64,000 bases of DNA from Linnemannia schmuckeri (Eukaryota > Mortierellomycota > Mortierellomycetes > Mortierellales > Mortierellaceae). Each line of letters starts with the position of its first letter. The stretch's first letter is position 1. The translations under genes and the position numbers were made by a program. The DNA lies in contig JANATG010000011.1 of NCBI GenBank assembly GCA_029449235.1, positions 1,828,001 to 1,892,000 of the forward strand, given 5' to 3'. The notes below the pieces were generated by a model. The model was not told the DNA's origin, searched no databases, and saw only the letters and a program-made list of their open reading frames with translations. Shown piece after piece: positions 1 through 12,454 of this stretch.

Positions 1-8
1 AAAAACAA

Positions 9-3000
9 TGTCTTCAGCAAAAGCTAGGGCTAAAGGAGGCAACGTAAGTAACACTTGTCTATATATCATTTGCACACGAGCCATTTCTCACACGTCCTTG
101 TGTAATACCGACGGAGTAGCGTGATAGCATGAGACAGTGGTTTGTGCGTATTCAACAACAAACAAACAGATGTTAACCATGTCACAATCGGCTCTCATGA
201 CGAACAAATATCCTCAAACTAGTCGCCGACATCAAGTCCTCCCCTGCCACCAGCACCCACGATGGCCAAGAACAGAGGAGCGGCAGCACCCCATCACTAC
301 CAAACCGAGTTGGCGTCACCAGAGGCGGCAGCAGCAGCAGCAGCAGTAAAGGCGAGCGGCGGATTGACACCTACCAGGACTCGGTCCAACAACAACATCA
401 AGGGAGCCACATCCGCTCCACAAGGAGAGCCTCAGATAGTTCAAGCTCCACCAGCACTCGCCAACGGCGTCGACGTCATCCACTCTACGACCCTGCAGAA
501 GAAGTCGTCGTTGAGACGACTGGTTACGCGAGGACTTTTGCTCTACCTGGGCTACACCTTCTTCTTTGTCTGCCCTTCCCTCCCCAACTCCAAGTCGAAC
601 CTTGTCTGCGACAGTGTTGCGTCTGCTCAGGACCGACTCCGGCCCTATGCTGATCCCGTTGTCGGAAAGGTCGGCGAGACCTATAAGACTTATGGAGAGC
701 CCTATGTTGATCAATATGGCCGCCCCATCTATGCTAAGGGTCAAAAGTACTATGTCGACGTCGCCCAACCTGCCTTCAAGACCGCCTCAGTCAAGGCCAA
801 GGATGCCTATCACCAGTACGCTCACCCTCATGTCAACAAAGCCTATCAGACTGTTTACACCCCTAAGGTCAAGGCCCATGTCAACCGTGCCCAGACTGCC
901 TTCAATGGATACCAAAAGCAGGCCCAGGACCAGCTTGTCTATGCCCGCAAGTTGTCCCAAGACGCTAACGACCATGTCTGGCGTCTCCATGCTGCCCATG
1001 TCCAACCTGTGGTCGACAAGGTGACCCCTCATGCCAAGGTCGCCTGGAACCATGCCTCTGTCGGCACCAACCGTGCCTACAATACTGCCAGTGACCTCTA
1101 CCTCAAGCACATCAACCCTTACGCCCTACAGACCTACGCCGTTATTCGTGATGCCGTCGACAACGTCAAGGAGAGTTTTGCTTTCCACACTGACGAGATT
1201 TGGGGCACAAAGCTGAGCAAGAAGCACAAAAAGTCGAAGGCTGCCCGTGCTGCCGACGCCGCTGCCGATAAGGCCCGCCAGGCCAAGCTCGCTGCCGAGC
1301 GCGCTGCCGAGCGCGCTGCTGAGCAGGCTACTAAGAAGTTCAAGCACGAGCCCGAGCCCGAGACCCTCAAGGACACCCTGTTGAAGAAGGCCGCGGAAGC
1401 TCAGAGGCTTGCTGAAGAGTACGCCGAGGGTGCCAGGGAGGCCATCCACGACACGGTTGTTGGCGCTCAGAAGGCCGCTGGTGACTATTCGGATACTATC
1501 AAGGCTGCCGTTTACGGAAGTGCTGGCGAGGCCAAGAAGGCTGCGGACAAGGCCCCCCAGGCTGCCAAGGATGCCCAGACGGCTGCTGCTGAGAAGGCAC
1601 ATGACGCTCAGAAGGCGGCCGAGGAATTTATCGAGAACACCCGCGATGCCGCTGCCAAGAGAGCTCAGGATGCCCAGAAGGCTACTAGTGACGAGGCCCA
1701 GTATTTGAAGAAGATGGCGGACGACAAGGTTCATGAGGCTAGCAAGCTGTCGGAGCGGATCAGAAAGACTGTCGTAGAGAAGGCCCACGAGGCTCAGGAG
1801 GCTGTTGCTCGTCAAGCCAAGCACTTCCGCCATGCTGCTCAGGAGCAGGCTGAGCACGTCCAGGAAGCTGGTGCTCATCTCCGAGATCGCGTCGTTGGAG
1901 CAGGCTATGATGCCAAGGAAGCTGTTGACAAGGAAGCCGAGTACGTTGCCGATGTCGCCTACAAGAGAAAACAGCAAGCGGAGAACGAGGCCAGAAAGTT
2001 GGCAGACCAGGCTGCCCGCGTGGCCCAGGAGACCTACGACGCTGCCGCCGATGAGGCGAACGAGATCAAGGCCAAGGTTATCAAGACCGCCCACGACGCT
2101 GACCAAGCTATCCGCCAACAGGCCGATGAGGCTACCCATCAAGCCCAGAAGGCGTTTGGTTACGTCGAGGAGGAGACTGAGGAGACCAAGGCCAAGGCGG
2201 CCGAGGCGGCTAAGAAGGTGGAAAAGGCTGCACGCAAGCAGGCCAAGGAGGTCAAGGAGGCAGCCGAGAAGGCCGCTCACGATGGTCGGGAGTACTTGGA
2301 TGTCCCCGTCGAGGCTGCAGGGAACGCCAAGGACTATGTTGTCCAGCACGCCAAGGATGCATCCGACCAGGCTGGCCAGGCTGCAGGAAACGCCAAGGAT
2401 TATGTTGTCCAGCACGCCAAGGATGCCTCTGCCCAGGCTGGCCAGGCTGCAGAGAATGCCAAGGGCTATGTTGTCCAGCACGCGAAGGATGCCTCTGACC
2501 AGGCTGGCCAGGCTGCAGAGACTGCCAAGGACTATGTTGTTCATCACGCCAAGGATGCCACTGATAGGGCTGGTCAAGCTGCAGAGACTGCCAAGCAGAA
2601 GGTCTTTGACGCCGGCACTGCTTCCAAGGCGTCTCTGGCTGCAATGCTTGCAGGTATTGAGGCATCATTTGGCCGCTTTTACGATTACGAAGATACCGAG
2701 ACCAAGTCTCTCTGGTCCAAGCTGCAGTCTGCGATTGATGAGCACGTCGAGAGCGCCAAAAAGTCCGCCTACGATCTAGAGAAGGCCAACCGTGAAGCCT
2801 ACGAGTCATTTGAGTCCTATGTCCGTGACTGGCGCAACCAAGGCGGCGACGACAGTCTCGAGGACCGTCTCTCCAAGTTGAAGCAGCAGTCGATCGAGTC
2901 TGTCAAGAGCATCGGTCAACGCGCCGAGTCGGACCAGACGGCAGCCAAGTCCAAGGTCAAGGTGCTCACCAACAATGTCGACGTCTACCTGAACGGACTG

Positions 3001-3657
3001 AAAGACTTTTTGGCAGACCGGTTGGAGGCCTCGAAGGAGACTATTGCATCGGATCTGAACGTGTTCAAGGATACGAGCAGCAAGGATGACGAGGAGACTG
3101 TCCGTGGAAAGTTGGCTCAACTCGAAGCTGCCGCCAGGACCCGATTGGACGAAGCCGGCAAGGACGCACACGCCAAGGCCCAGCAGCTGTTGAAGCAGGT
3201 CGATGAGATCTGGTCAAAGTCCGAAATCCAGTCACGAGAGTTCGCAGCCAAGACGCAGGAGTTGGCCAAGAAGGCTAGCGAGGATGCCCAGTCGGCAATC
3301 CAGCATGCTGTCGGCGGCGATGATGTTGATGATAAGACAAAGCAGAAGCACAAGAAGTCAGCGACGGTTGAGGAGGTCAACGATGAGGAGGCACCCGGAT
3401 CGCTCAAGAGCAAGGTCCACAACGTCAAGAATGCCGCCGTCAACCGTGCTCAGGAGGCCACCGGCAAGGTCCACAATGTCAAGAATGCCGCCGTCAACCG
3501 TGCTCAGGAGGCCACCGGCAAGATGGAGGAGATGTTGCATGAGAGGAGAGATTCTGGTTTCTCTGGCAGTGCCGTCCCTGCTGATTCTGAAAATGCCGAG
3601 AATGTCCGAGTTGCTATGGAGGAGCCAGGCTCTGGCCATCGCCACCATCGCTACTAG
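9..3657 (+). CDS. LEA-like Ala/Lys-rich coiled-coil protein with one membrane segment
   Basis: Two exons: 9-44 and 223-3657, joined in phase 0 through a GTAAGT donor at 45 and a TAG acceptor ending at 222; about 1156 residues. The start was chosen because the ATG at 9 has A at -3 and the splice joins cleanly to an open frame. A hydrophilic N-terminus precedes one hydrophobic segment at about residues 115-135. Next comes a region with recurring Tyr-Pro-Val spacing (YADPVV, GEPYVDQYG, AHPHVNKAY), then about 700 residues of Ala/Lys/Glu/Gln-rich helix resembling late-embryogenesis-abundant or apolipoprotein-type amphipathic repeats. Two recent tandem duplications lie inside it (2314-2577 and 3412-3519). 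A role in membrane or lipid-surface protection is inference; no enzyme motif is visible. The promoter lies outside the window. Confidence 0.8.
2314..2577 (+). repeat. Four tandem 66-bp (22-residue) units in the LEA-like gene
   Basis: Units begin at 2314, 2380, 2446 and 2512, each encoding a variant of AAGNAKDYVVQHAKDASDQ plus three residues; a partial fifth unit starts at 2578. Units differ by a few substitutions only and stay in frame, so the array is young and the copy number may vary between strains. Confidence 0.9.
3412..3519 (+). repeat. Direct duplication of a 54-bp unit in the LEA-like gene
   Basis: Positions 3412-3465 and 3466-3519 differ at a single base (AAC against AAT) and each encodes KVHNVKNAAVNRAQEATG. 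The duplication is in frame and nearly identical, so it is recent or kept identical by conversion. Confidence 0.92.
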
Positions 3658-5357
3658 CTTTTAGTTTTATGAACCCTTTCACACACATTTTTTTACGCAC
3701 TTTTTTTCATAACACTTGAATCGTTTTCTTTCTTTCCCCCCTTTATTTTCTCATAACACCAAAAAAAAAATACAATCTGCACTGTTGCACAGAATTATCG
3801 ATCTCATTTCCATTTTTTTTCCTTGCGAGACGTTGGATGGGCCCCAACGGATGAATGGAAGGAACGAGAAATAATGAAAAGAAAATTGATTGTGTATTTT
3901 ACGTGAGCAGCAAAATGACAGGAAAAAACCTCCCACCAAAAGCCTACAGAGAACAGAAGAAAAGGGAAGGGAAAAGAAGTTGGGGTGTACGTGTGCTGTT
4001 TTGCTTTACTCTGTTTGTCTTTTGTTTGTGTGACAAAGAAGTGAGCGTGGTTGGTTAGTGGGTCGATTGGAAACTTACCCTTTTGACCCTCGTCCCCTCA
4101 CGGATGATGTCCCGAAAGAAGCGACAGAAAAACAAAAAGTACTGTTGAACATCAAAAAAGTATGAAAGGGGAAGGATACAAGGTTGAAGTAAACAAAAGA
4201 TGCGCCCAAATTCGTACTCTCATTTTTGAGTTTCTTTGTGTGAAAATATAGCTGAGGAAGGGGACGCCGGCAGCGGCGCTGATCATGGAGAAGGAAATAG
4301 ATTGGAGGAGGGCCAGGCGGATGAGTTTCCGGAGCGCATTCGCGTGCATGGTTTGGTGCGAAGCGTTCGAGCGTAATGCATTTGAAAGCATTAGTCCGAT
4401 CGTTGGTTGCAAGGTCGTATTGTGAGACGCTGTTGACGTAGGCATGTACTTTTTTTTCAGAGTTTCTTTTGGCTGTTATCGCTTGGTGGTAACAAGGCTT
4501 TGCTTGGGATAGTTCTTTCTCACGAAGAACCAGTAGAATAGCTTACAGCCTGCCCTGATTTTGCCTGCAAGGTTTAGGCAAAGAAAGTTGAGAGTCGAGA
4601 AAATGGACACATTTAGTTGTTGGGCACAAGGAAAAAAGAGAATTGAGAGAGGGAGGGAGTCTTATTAAAGTTGGATGGGTGTATGCAGCTGTTTATGAGT
4701 AAGTTCTTGGGTATAAGTGGAAAAGAAGAAAAGACAGGAAAAGGAAGGGAAGGGAAGGGAAGGGAAGAGAAGAGAAGAGAAGAGAAGAGGAGGACATGCT
4801 AGGCAGATGGTGATTGGCCACTTGCAGCGAACAAGTGAGCGTGAGTGTGTGAATGAATATGTGAGAAAGAAGTGCTCTCAATGAGAGTGATCCCAACCCA
4901 ACCTTGTTTCGTTCAGTTCTCAGGCACCATCTGTCTTCAGTTCCACTGATGTATGTGCTCTGTCTTGATTCGATTTGTTTTCTTTTTTTTTTTTTTTTTT
5001 TTTGCTTTGTATCCTTGCCTCCTTTCTTCACCCTTCCATCCACCCCGCCTCTCACGCCTTTGAACAAGCGGACCAGTGACAACGCGCTATTAGTTCTCAC
5101 TTGGGTCACTCACTCTTCCCTTCGGCTCTCATCCGTTCAACGGACACCCACGCAATCCCTTTTTACTTCTTCACTCGATCCCCCACTCCGCTCTTTTTCT
5201 TCTTCTCTTCTTTCTTCTTTCCTCTTTTCTTTTTTTTTTTTTTTTTTTTCTTCTTTTTCTCATCACTCAACGGTCATCCTCTCATCCTCTCATCCTCATC
5301 CCACCAACCCTACCCTCTCTCCTCCCATCTCACCACCACATACATATATAACCAGAC
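3658..5357. other. Spacer with CT-rich leader of the paraoxonase-like gene
   Basis: This holds the 3' end of the LEA-like gene, a possible small minus-strand gene (4152-4445), a purine pentamer repeat at 4741-4790 (GGGAA passing into GAGAA units), a T21 run at 4983-5003 and a T20 run at 5230-5249. From about 5160 to the ATG at 5358 the plus strand is strongly CT-rich, as in several other leaders of this window. Confidence 0.6.
4152..4445 (-). CDS. Possible small single-span (mitochondrial-type) protein
   Basis: An open frame of 97 codons on the minus strand lies in a short island of higher GC between AT-rich flanks. Codons 35-60 strongly prefer C or G in third position (runs of CTC, ATC, GCC, TTC), like the confirmed genes here and unlike the spacers. 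The product has a basic, Ser/Asn-rich N-terminus and one hydrophobic stretch with the motif AAAGVPFLSYIF followed by basic residues, a layout seen in small inner-membrane subunits. A faint likeness to the end of cytochrome c oxidase subunit VIIc/Cox8 (a G-x-P-F turn) is not enough to name it. The last 25 or so residues look less coding, so the 3' end may be spliced differently. Confidence 0.35.
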   Translation of the reverse strand: MPTSTASHNTTLQPTIGLMLSNALRSNASHQTMHANALRKLIRLALLQSISFSMISAAAGVPFLSYIFTQRNSKMRVRIWAHLLFTSTLYPSPFILF

Positions 5358-7548
5358 ATGCCATCACCAATGTTCTATGTCGGAAGCGCAATGGTCGCCG
5401 TCATCGGTATTGCCGCTTACCTCCCCAGTAAGTTACCTTTTACGTTTCTTGTTTGGAGCTAATAGACTTGTAATGAGTCAAGGATACAAGGGCATCTATA
5501 AACATACAGGAATCTTCAAGGCTATGACAGGATACTTATCAACGGTATTTGACCAGGACAGGATTAAAAGTGGGAATCGTGGCTACTTCTCAATGCGAGC
5601 AACATCGCCAGCAGCATAAAGCAGGAAAATCGTTCAAGATGCTTTTGAATAGGAGCATGTAACATCGGTAATACAGATGACAGACAGATCTCTTTGCCTG
5701 GGTTATGCTGTCAGCCAGCAGCTTAGTGATGTCAAGGATCAGGAGCAGCCGATCTTTCAGGAAGGACCCTACTTGACCAGCAACACCATGTATGGAAGAT
5801 GTCTTCATCAAACGTCTTTACTGACCAACCACTGTTTTCATCTTTGTTCAAATGTATGTAGTTATCAGAACCAAGACTCTCTTGGAGGGTATTGATGTCG
5901 TCCCCAACTACGGCATGGAAAAGTGTCAGCGTGTCGCTGGTAAGTTGTCTTTCTCTTGTTACTCTATGACAGGATTGCGTGTGTTTGGATGTTTGTTTGG
6001 TGGGAGAAGAAAAATAATGTGTGTGAGCGTGGACCGGGATACATCCGAGAAATTTCTCACTGAAATCAATTCGCACATAAACACAAGAGGAAGAGAAAGA
6101 TGAATAGAGTTTCGATCCTCTATGGACTAGACCATTGGTCAAACAGCAGCTCTTCTTTTTTCCTCTTTACAATCACACTCTTCACTCATTCTCACAGATG
6201 ATTAACACGCCAACGCTCATTGACGATGTGAATATGGAAAAATAGGACCTTCATTCTGTGATGATGTCCGTATCCAGCGCAACTTGAACATTGGATTCCT
6301 CGCCTGTGACCCTTCGTTCCCTTACCGCAACTATGCCGCCAGCATCTTTGACGAGTCCAAGATCAAGGAAGACGGTGCTCTCTGGGTCTACGATCTCAAC
6401 AAGGTATGCTTTCTTTTCTTTTTTTTTTTTACTCCGAACAAAAAAAAAGTCATGAAGGGCTTGCTCATACGAGAGAAAAAGACGACAGATGAAGGCACAG
6501 TTGACTAATAATTACAACTCTCATTCCTTCAACACAACAGCGCGGTTCGCCTGCTGAGAAGTTGACAATCAAAGGCTTCAAAGGCCCCTTCCATCCCAGT
6601 GGAGTTACCTTTGCCCCTACCACAGAGGATGGCACCCCCGCCCGTATTGTGGTCCTTGTGGTCAACCATGTCCCCAACGAGATCCCCCGTGTCGAGGTGC
6701 TCTATTACTATCCCGCCCGCAAGTCTCTCGTCTACAAGAAGACCATCTCGAGCGAATACTTCCACGCCGCTAACAAGATTGCCGCCTCTGGCGTCGTCTC
6801 GCACATGAACGACGACACCCCTTCCTTCTTTGTCACCAACGACCACGGATACAACATCACCAACTGGAAGCGCGAATACGAAGAGAAATACAACCTCCCC
6901 GCATCGTCTGTCGTCTACTACCACCCTCGCGCTGACCGCGCTCAGGAGGTCGGCTGGCGTTTCCAGATGCCCGGAGCCATTGTCCCCGCAAATGCACCCG
7001 ACTCTTACTGGCTGGCCCTCGGAAAGGGCGGTACCTTGGAGCGTTACCACTCGCACATGGTCTCTGCCGAGCACCAGGAGCAGACCATCATCTCTGCCGA
7101 CACTCGCCAACCCATCACTGTGTCCTGGCCCGGTATGATGATGGAGGAGACGATCCACACTGCCAAGGTCAACGTCGGTATGGACTATGATGCGGCCACT
7201 AAAGCCTTTTACACGGTCTCGCACCCTCGCTGGAACGATTATCTCCAGCTTGCCAAGGAGAAGCTCGAGGACAAGGACGCCAAGCCCTCAGTCAAGGCTG
7301 GCTTTGTGATTTCCAAGGGTATCGAGTATACTGTCCAGCAGGGCCAGGTCCGTCCCAAGCCCCTGAAGGATGTCGAGTTTGACCCTTCAGACTTCCCTCG
7401 CAAATACAGGAAGAAGTTGTTCTTGGAGGAGGTTGTCTCGAACGATGGATCCGAGTTCGGAGCACCTTCTGCCATTGCTGCGACTGGTGACCGCATCCTG
7501 GTCTCTAGCCATTACGAGCACGGCTTCCTCGACTGCGACCTCGCATAA
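5358..7548 (+). CDS. Paraoxonase/arylesterase (PON) family protein
   Basis: Four exons, 5358-5427, 5862-5939, 6246-6403 and 6541-7548, with matching phases (1, 1, 0); 437 residues against about 355 for animal PONs. A hydrophobic N-terminus (residues 6-23) resembles the uncleaved signal anchor of PONs. Collinear landmarks are GIDVVPNYGME (Glu43, like PON1 Glu53), FHPSG (119-123), VVNH (142-145), FFVTNDHG (199-204) and a C-terminal Cys near FLDCDL. These support a six-bladed beta-propeller hydrolase of lactones or aryl esters, probably membrane-attached or secreted. Odd points: PON1 His115 aligns with Ser122, and the Asn224 region reads FQMPG without Asn. His145 (PON1 His134) and Asn202-Asp203 are kept. 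Activity and substrate are therefore uncertain; family membership is fairly sure. Confidence 0.85.
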
Positions 7549-8604
7549 ATCTGCTTCTTTGTTTTCTCTTGCTGTTTTTTTTTTTTCACTATGTATTATT
7601 CATTTTCTTCGTCTTTCCAATACCTCTAATAAACACATTGCACCCATTTCATAATACCTTCATTGCTCGTCGACATTAGTTTTGTTTGTTAATTGTTGCT
7701 TTGTCCCTATTCTCTCGTCATTCTTCTTCTGCCCCAATAGTTTACCTGTAATAAATAGACACAGGCACGCTGCACCTCGCTTTCATGATACGTTCGTTAC
7801 AATTACAGCTTACTATTACCGCATTCAGCCAATTCTCGATGAGAAACAAGTTATTTTTCTCTTAGTGATTGTGCAGTGCAAAGTAATACTTTTACCATTA
7901 ACGTAGTACGTGTGTCTTTCTTTTGTTTCCTGTTCACTTGTAATCGCTTGCCTTTTGTTTTGATTGCTGCTTGGTATTTTTGTTCAACCAGTATGTACAC
8001 TTCCGGGAACCCAAGCCCAGCAACCCAAAACGGCGCCCAATGCCACGCGCCATTTGCTCACACGCAGGACGGGACAGACATTCAAGTCGCTGACGCTGAA
8101 CCGAAGTGGATTATGGATAAAAAAAAAAAAAAGTGAGCAAGAGAGAAAGAGAGAGTTAAAAGACAACTGGAAGTGAGCAATTCGTGCGACGATGGGAAAC
8201 AAAACGGGGACGGGGGATGGATATATGGATATGTGTATGTGTGGATGGCCTGGGGGTTATGGACCATCGACCCCTCGTCATCTTTGTCGACAGTGAGGAC
8301 AGAGGAAGGAGAGAAAGTACCAATGTCAACTATGCATCTTTCTTCTTCTTCCTTTCTAATTTCTCTTTCTGTTGTTCTCTTTTCATAATTAGCACGCACC
8401 AACCGTCCCTTCTTGTCCATATTCCTTTTTTGTTTGACACCATCTCTTGCATTTTTTTATCTTTTCCTTCTCTTTTCTTCATTCCTTCCTTTTTCTCCCT
8501 TCCTATCTTCATCGCCACACACCCGCACATATTCATCATACCCATCGGCTCGATACTCCATACTGGAACCAACAATTGAACAGGAAGTAAAGATACAGCC
8601 AGAT
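7549..8604. other. Spacer between PON-like and kelch genes
   Basis: T-rich 3' region, an A13 run near 8120, and a CT-rich leader from about 8400 to 8570 before the kelch gene start. No coding signal is seen. Confidence 0.5.
7628..7633 (+). terminator. AATAAA polyadenylation signal of the PON-like gene
   Basis: A canonical AATAAA lies 80 bases after the stop codon, followed by T-rich sequence. Confidence 0.6.
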
Positions 8605-11600
8605 ATGTTTTCAGCTCAAGCTATAGTGCCGTTAGAGGTCAACCAGATCAACTCTGAGAATTTCCCCTTGACCACTGGTCCTCCTCACCCATCAACGTCG
8701 TCCAGGTAAATAATAACATCAATAGCACTGGAGAAAAGAGGTTTTTACCCTTTTGTCGTTTTAAAGTGAGGAGAGTGACATTCACTTCGGTTGACAAAGA
8801 GGTGATGGAGGAGTGATGAGGATGGAAGTGAAGGATGCTGTAGAAGGAAGAGGGTGGGCGTGGCTGGCTCGAGCTAGTCGGAGCAGTAAGGACGCATGTC
8901 CGCGTTGTGAGAGTCAAAGAAAAACTTATAGCCAGCCAGTCAGTACCAGTGCCAGTGCCAGTTGCCAATACGGTGCGGACTCGTCTCTTTATTCCTGAAT
9001 GACGAATTCGTCCCTCCTCCCTTGTGGTGCTGCTTGTATGATAAATTCACCCTCTCTCACACCCACATCATCCATCTACACCACAGCACAACCACTTCGA
9101 CTTGTACTCCTCTCTCTCCCCTTTCCCCCCTGCCCATACTACGCACACCCGCTTACCTTGCACTCCGATTATCAATCGAACGTCCTGTACTCCACTCGTC
9201 TGGTTATTATCTGCAACACCGTTATTCGTTACTTTACCACCCTTTTATCCTCTTTGTCCACACCTTCATTCCCTTTCCTTCTACCTCACTTTCTCTCCTC
9301 CTCCCTCTCTCCCTTTCTGTCTCTAATCGCACACCCGATCCACTTCTGATCAACTAACTCACTCTCAAACACCTGATCCACCTCGATTCAATCAACCTTC
9401 CCAGGTCAAAGACTCAACCACCTACATCAACACCACCTCAACCACCCACCTCGTCCTCACCGACATCATCCCGCGGTAGAGCCATCGGTCATTCCCAAGC
9501 ACCCTCTCTCTCCTCTCAGTTCTCACAGGGTACCATCGACTCTTTGACTGATCAACCTTCCGCTCAGAGCCCCCGCCTCAGCTACCAATACCAGGAAGCA
9601 ACCTCCCTCCCAACCTTCCCTTCAAGGTCTTCATCACACCAACACCAACACCAACACCAACACCACCAGAACTTCTCTCAACGTCCAAGCACCACATCCT
9701 CGTCCTCCTCCACTTCACCTTTCCCAGCACAACAATCTAACTTTCAATTCTCTAACCCTCCTCCAGTCTCCGCACTACCGACCCCACCGGGAGGACCAGA
9801 CTCGAGCTTCACTAGCGTCAGCAGCTCGCACAGCTTCGGCAGTCTCAACAACAGCGCCCACCACCGAGAAGGCGCCATCATCAGCAACAGTATCCTTAAT
9901 AGCGCCGTCTATCAAAGCACCCAACAAGGAGGAGGTGGCGGAGGACTGAACAGCAACAACAGCTTCTTTACAGCCAAGCATCGGCGAGATCTCTCTACCG
10001 GTACAATGTCGAACGTATCAAGTCCTACCTCAGGGCAACAATACACTTCTACCATGCCCACCATCCAACAACAGCAGCAGCAACAGGTGTATGCTGCCAA
10101 TAGCACAGCATCATCACCAGCCTCGACTGGATCCATTAGTCGTCCTCCTATGAGTTCTCAAAGGACACACCCTAGCTCGCCTGCGTCGCCTACCTCTGGA
10201 CAGGGCGTCAACAATGTGATCCCAGCACACGTGAACTCTTCGTTCTCGTCATCCGTCGGATCTGCAGAAGTCAATGGTGCAATCCAATCAGGCAGCACTG
10301 CCAATGGTTCACCCTCTGTTTCGGAGTCCAACAGCTATGACAGTTCTAGCGGTGCTGCAGCTGCTACTACTACTGCTGCAGCAGCTGTCGCACCCTCTAC
10401 GGATTCTTCGACCTCTACCAGCTCGGCTTCCAGGACAACAGGCGCTTCTCAACCGGGAGCAACCCCCACTGCAGCCGCTGCAGGAACTCCTTCAAGGCAT
10501 CATCATCACCATCATCACCAGCGCTCGCAAAGTTCAGGCAGTCCTCATCAAGGCTCGGTACCAGAGTCAAGATCGGGTTCAGGAACAGGAACAACACGGT
10601 CAACCGCCTCCAGGAAGAACAGGACAAAGGACGATGGGAGCCAATCTGCCAATGGACCCAGGCCAAGTGCAACTGTTTTGCCTGCACCAACACCAGCCAT
10701 GCATTGGTCTCGTGCCCGAGTTCATGGACAGATCCCACCCAAGGAACTTCGTGCGCAGACGGTCAATCTTGTGGGCGAGTCCGTTTATGTCTTTGGAGGC
10801 TGCGATACCAAGAACTGCTTCAACACTTTGTACATTTTCGACGCCGGTAAATGCACTTTCTCACTCTTCTCGCAACTTTATGCAGACGGAGATTCACTCA
10901 TTAACGCATTGATTGTGGCGGCGCACGAATGTTTGTTAAGAGGGGCGGAGGAAAGGAAAAAAGAATACCATACACAACAACAGAAAAAACTGGAGACAAG
11001 GCCAAGGTCTTTTTATAACCCTCTTTTTTTTTCCGTCCCGACTAATATTCTGTGGGGAAATTCTAAAAATGATTGAATGCATTAGATACGATGCATTGGT
11101 CGCAGCCAAAGACATTCGGATCGATCCCTCCTCCTTGCAGAGCGCATTCTTCCACTCTTGTGGATAACAAGCGCCTGTACGTCTTTGGTGGTGGTGATGG
11201 GCCTCATTACTTCAATGAGGTATACATGCTCGATACAGGTACAGCAGAGAGAAGGATCTGATTGTTGTAAATATTTGGATTTGGTATGGTTTGTTATCTT
11301 TGAAGGAGGATCGCTGACCTAATTTGTTGAAAAAAAAAATAGATACATTGACATGGACAAACCCTCAAACGACAGGCGATCGACCTTGCCGCCGTCGTGC
11401 TCATACGACTTGTGTCTACAACAACTGTATCTATGTCTTTGGCGGTGGTGATGGTGTTCAGGCATTAAACGATACTTACAAGCTGGATCTGGCCGACATG
11501 CGGTGGACTGAAGTCAAGACGACAGGACAAATCCCCATTGCGCGAGGATACCACACCAGCAACTTGATCAAATCTCAGTTCATTGTCTATGGTGGAAGTG

Positions 11601-12454
11601 ATGGCCATGAGTGCTTTTCTGATGTCCATGTCCTCGACTTGGGTACGTTAATGATAACCATTTTGCCCTGTTATCATTGCTATTGTTTTGGTTGGAGTGA
11701 GAGGCGTGACAGTTGGAGAAGGGCTCTTTTTGTTTTGGGTACCTTTTTTTTTAACCTGATCTCGTGGCAAGACAGACAAACAGCCAACTAACTCTATTTG
11801 GCACTCAATTCTTTTTTTATGTGCCTCTTGCATTTGATACGAATGAATAGATACTCGGGAATGGGTGAAAATCGACATCAATCGAGCACTGCCTAGGTTG
11901 TCGCATACGGCCACTCAGATTGGCTCTTATTTATTCGTGGTCGGGGGACATGACGGCAGCCGGTATTCTTGCGACGTCGTGATGCTCAACTTAGGTAAGT
12001 CCCCCTTCTACTTCCCGTCTGTATCTCTTGGTATCTTTTTCTATGTTCCACGGGTTACAATGTATTATTCAGGGAAAGTGGCAATTAATAACGTCTATAT
12101 TTACTATTCCTTCTATAGTGACATGGTCTTGGGAAACCCGCAAGGTTTACGGGATTCCACCTGCTGGACGGGGCTACCATGCATCGCTATTGTACGATTC
12201 GCGGCTGTTTATGTTTGGAGGATACGATGGCGGTACTGTCTTTGACGATGTCTATATCCTGGACCTGAGCACCTGCGCCTACTTGCCTCAAATCACTGAC
12301 TTTCAGGTACCGTTTTTACTTTTCGTTTCTGAATTGGGCTGCGCTGTTGGCTATTTTGAGTACCTTACAGGCTTATTCACGCGTTATTATCTCTTTCTGT
12401 TATTCATTGCGTTTTTAGATCTTGCTTCGCAAGGATGGCGATGACTACCAATAG
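8605..12454 (+). CDS. Kelch-repeat protein with long low-complexity N-terminus
   Basis: Seven exons: 8605-8705, 9405-10846, 11086-11238, 11343-11642, 11851-11994, 12119-12306 and 12419-12454. All splice phases agree (2, 1, 1, 1, 1, 0), giving 787 residues. The first intron is long (699 bases); it is supported because the frame upstream of 9544 is open to 9358 without an ATG, and the ATG exon at 8605 joins in phase. The N-terminal half is Ser/Pro/Gln/His-rich. The C-terminal half carries about six kelch blades; each has a Gly-Gly pair (VYVFGGCD, LYVFGGGD, IYVFGGGD, FIVYGGSD, LFVVGGHD, LFMFGGYD) followed by a Tyr or Val and then a Trp. Most introns fall between blades at the Asp-Thr linker, so exons map to blades. 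Kelch propellers bind proteins and often act in cell polarity or signalling; no partner domain shows which. Exon 1 is the least certain part. Confidence 0.82.

Noticed and set aside
1126..2577. Long open frame (483 codons) antisense to the LEA-like gene, rich in Leu and Gly
   Set aside because: It mirrors the GC-biased, Ala/Lys-rich repeat of the sense gene and has no domain or start context of its own.
9358..9546. Start of the kelch protein at a non-ATG codon near 9544
   Set aside because: The frame is open upstream to 9358 and a phase-matched exon with ATG at 8605 explains it better.
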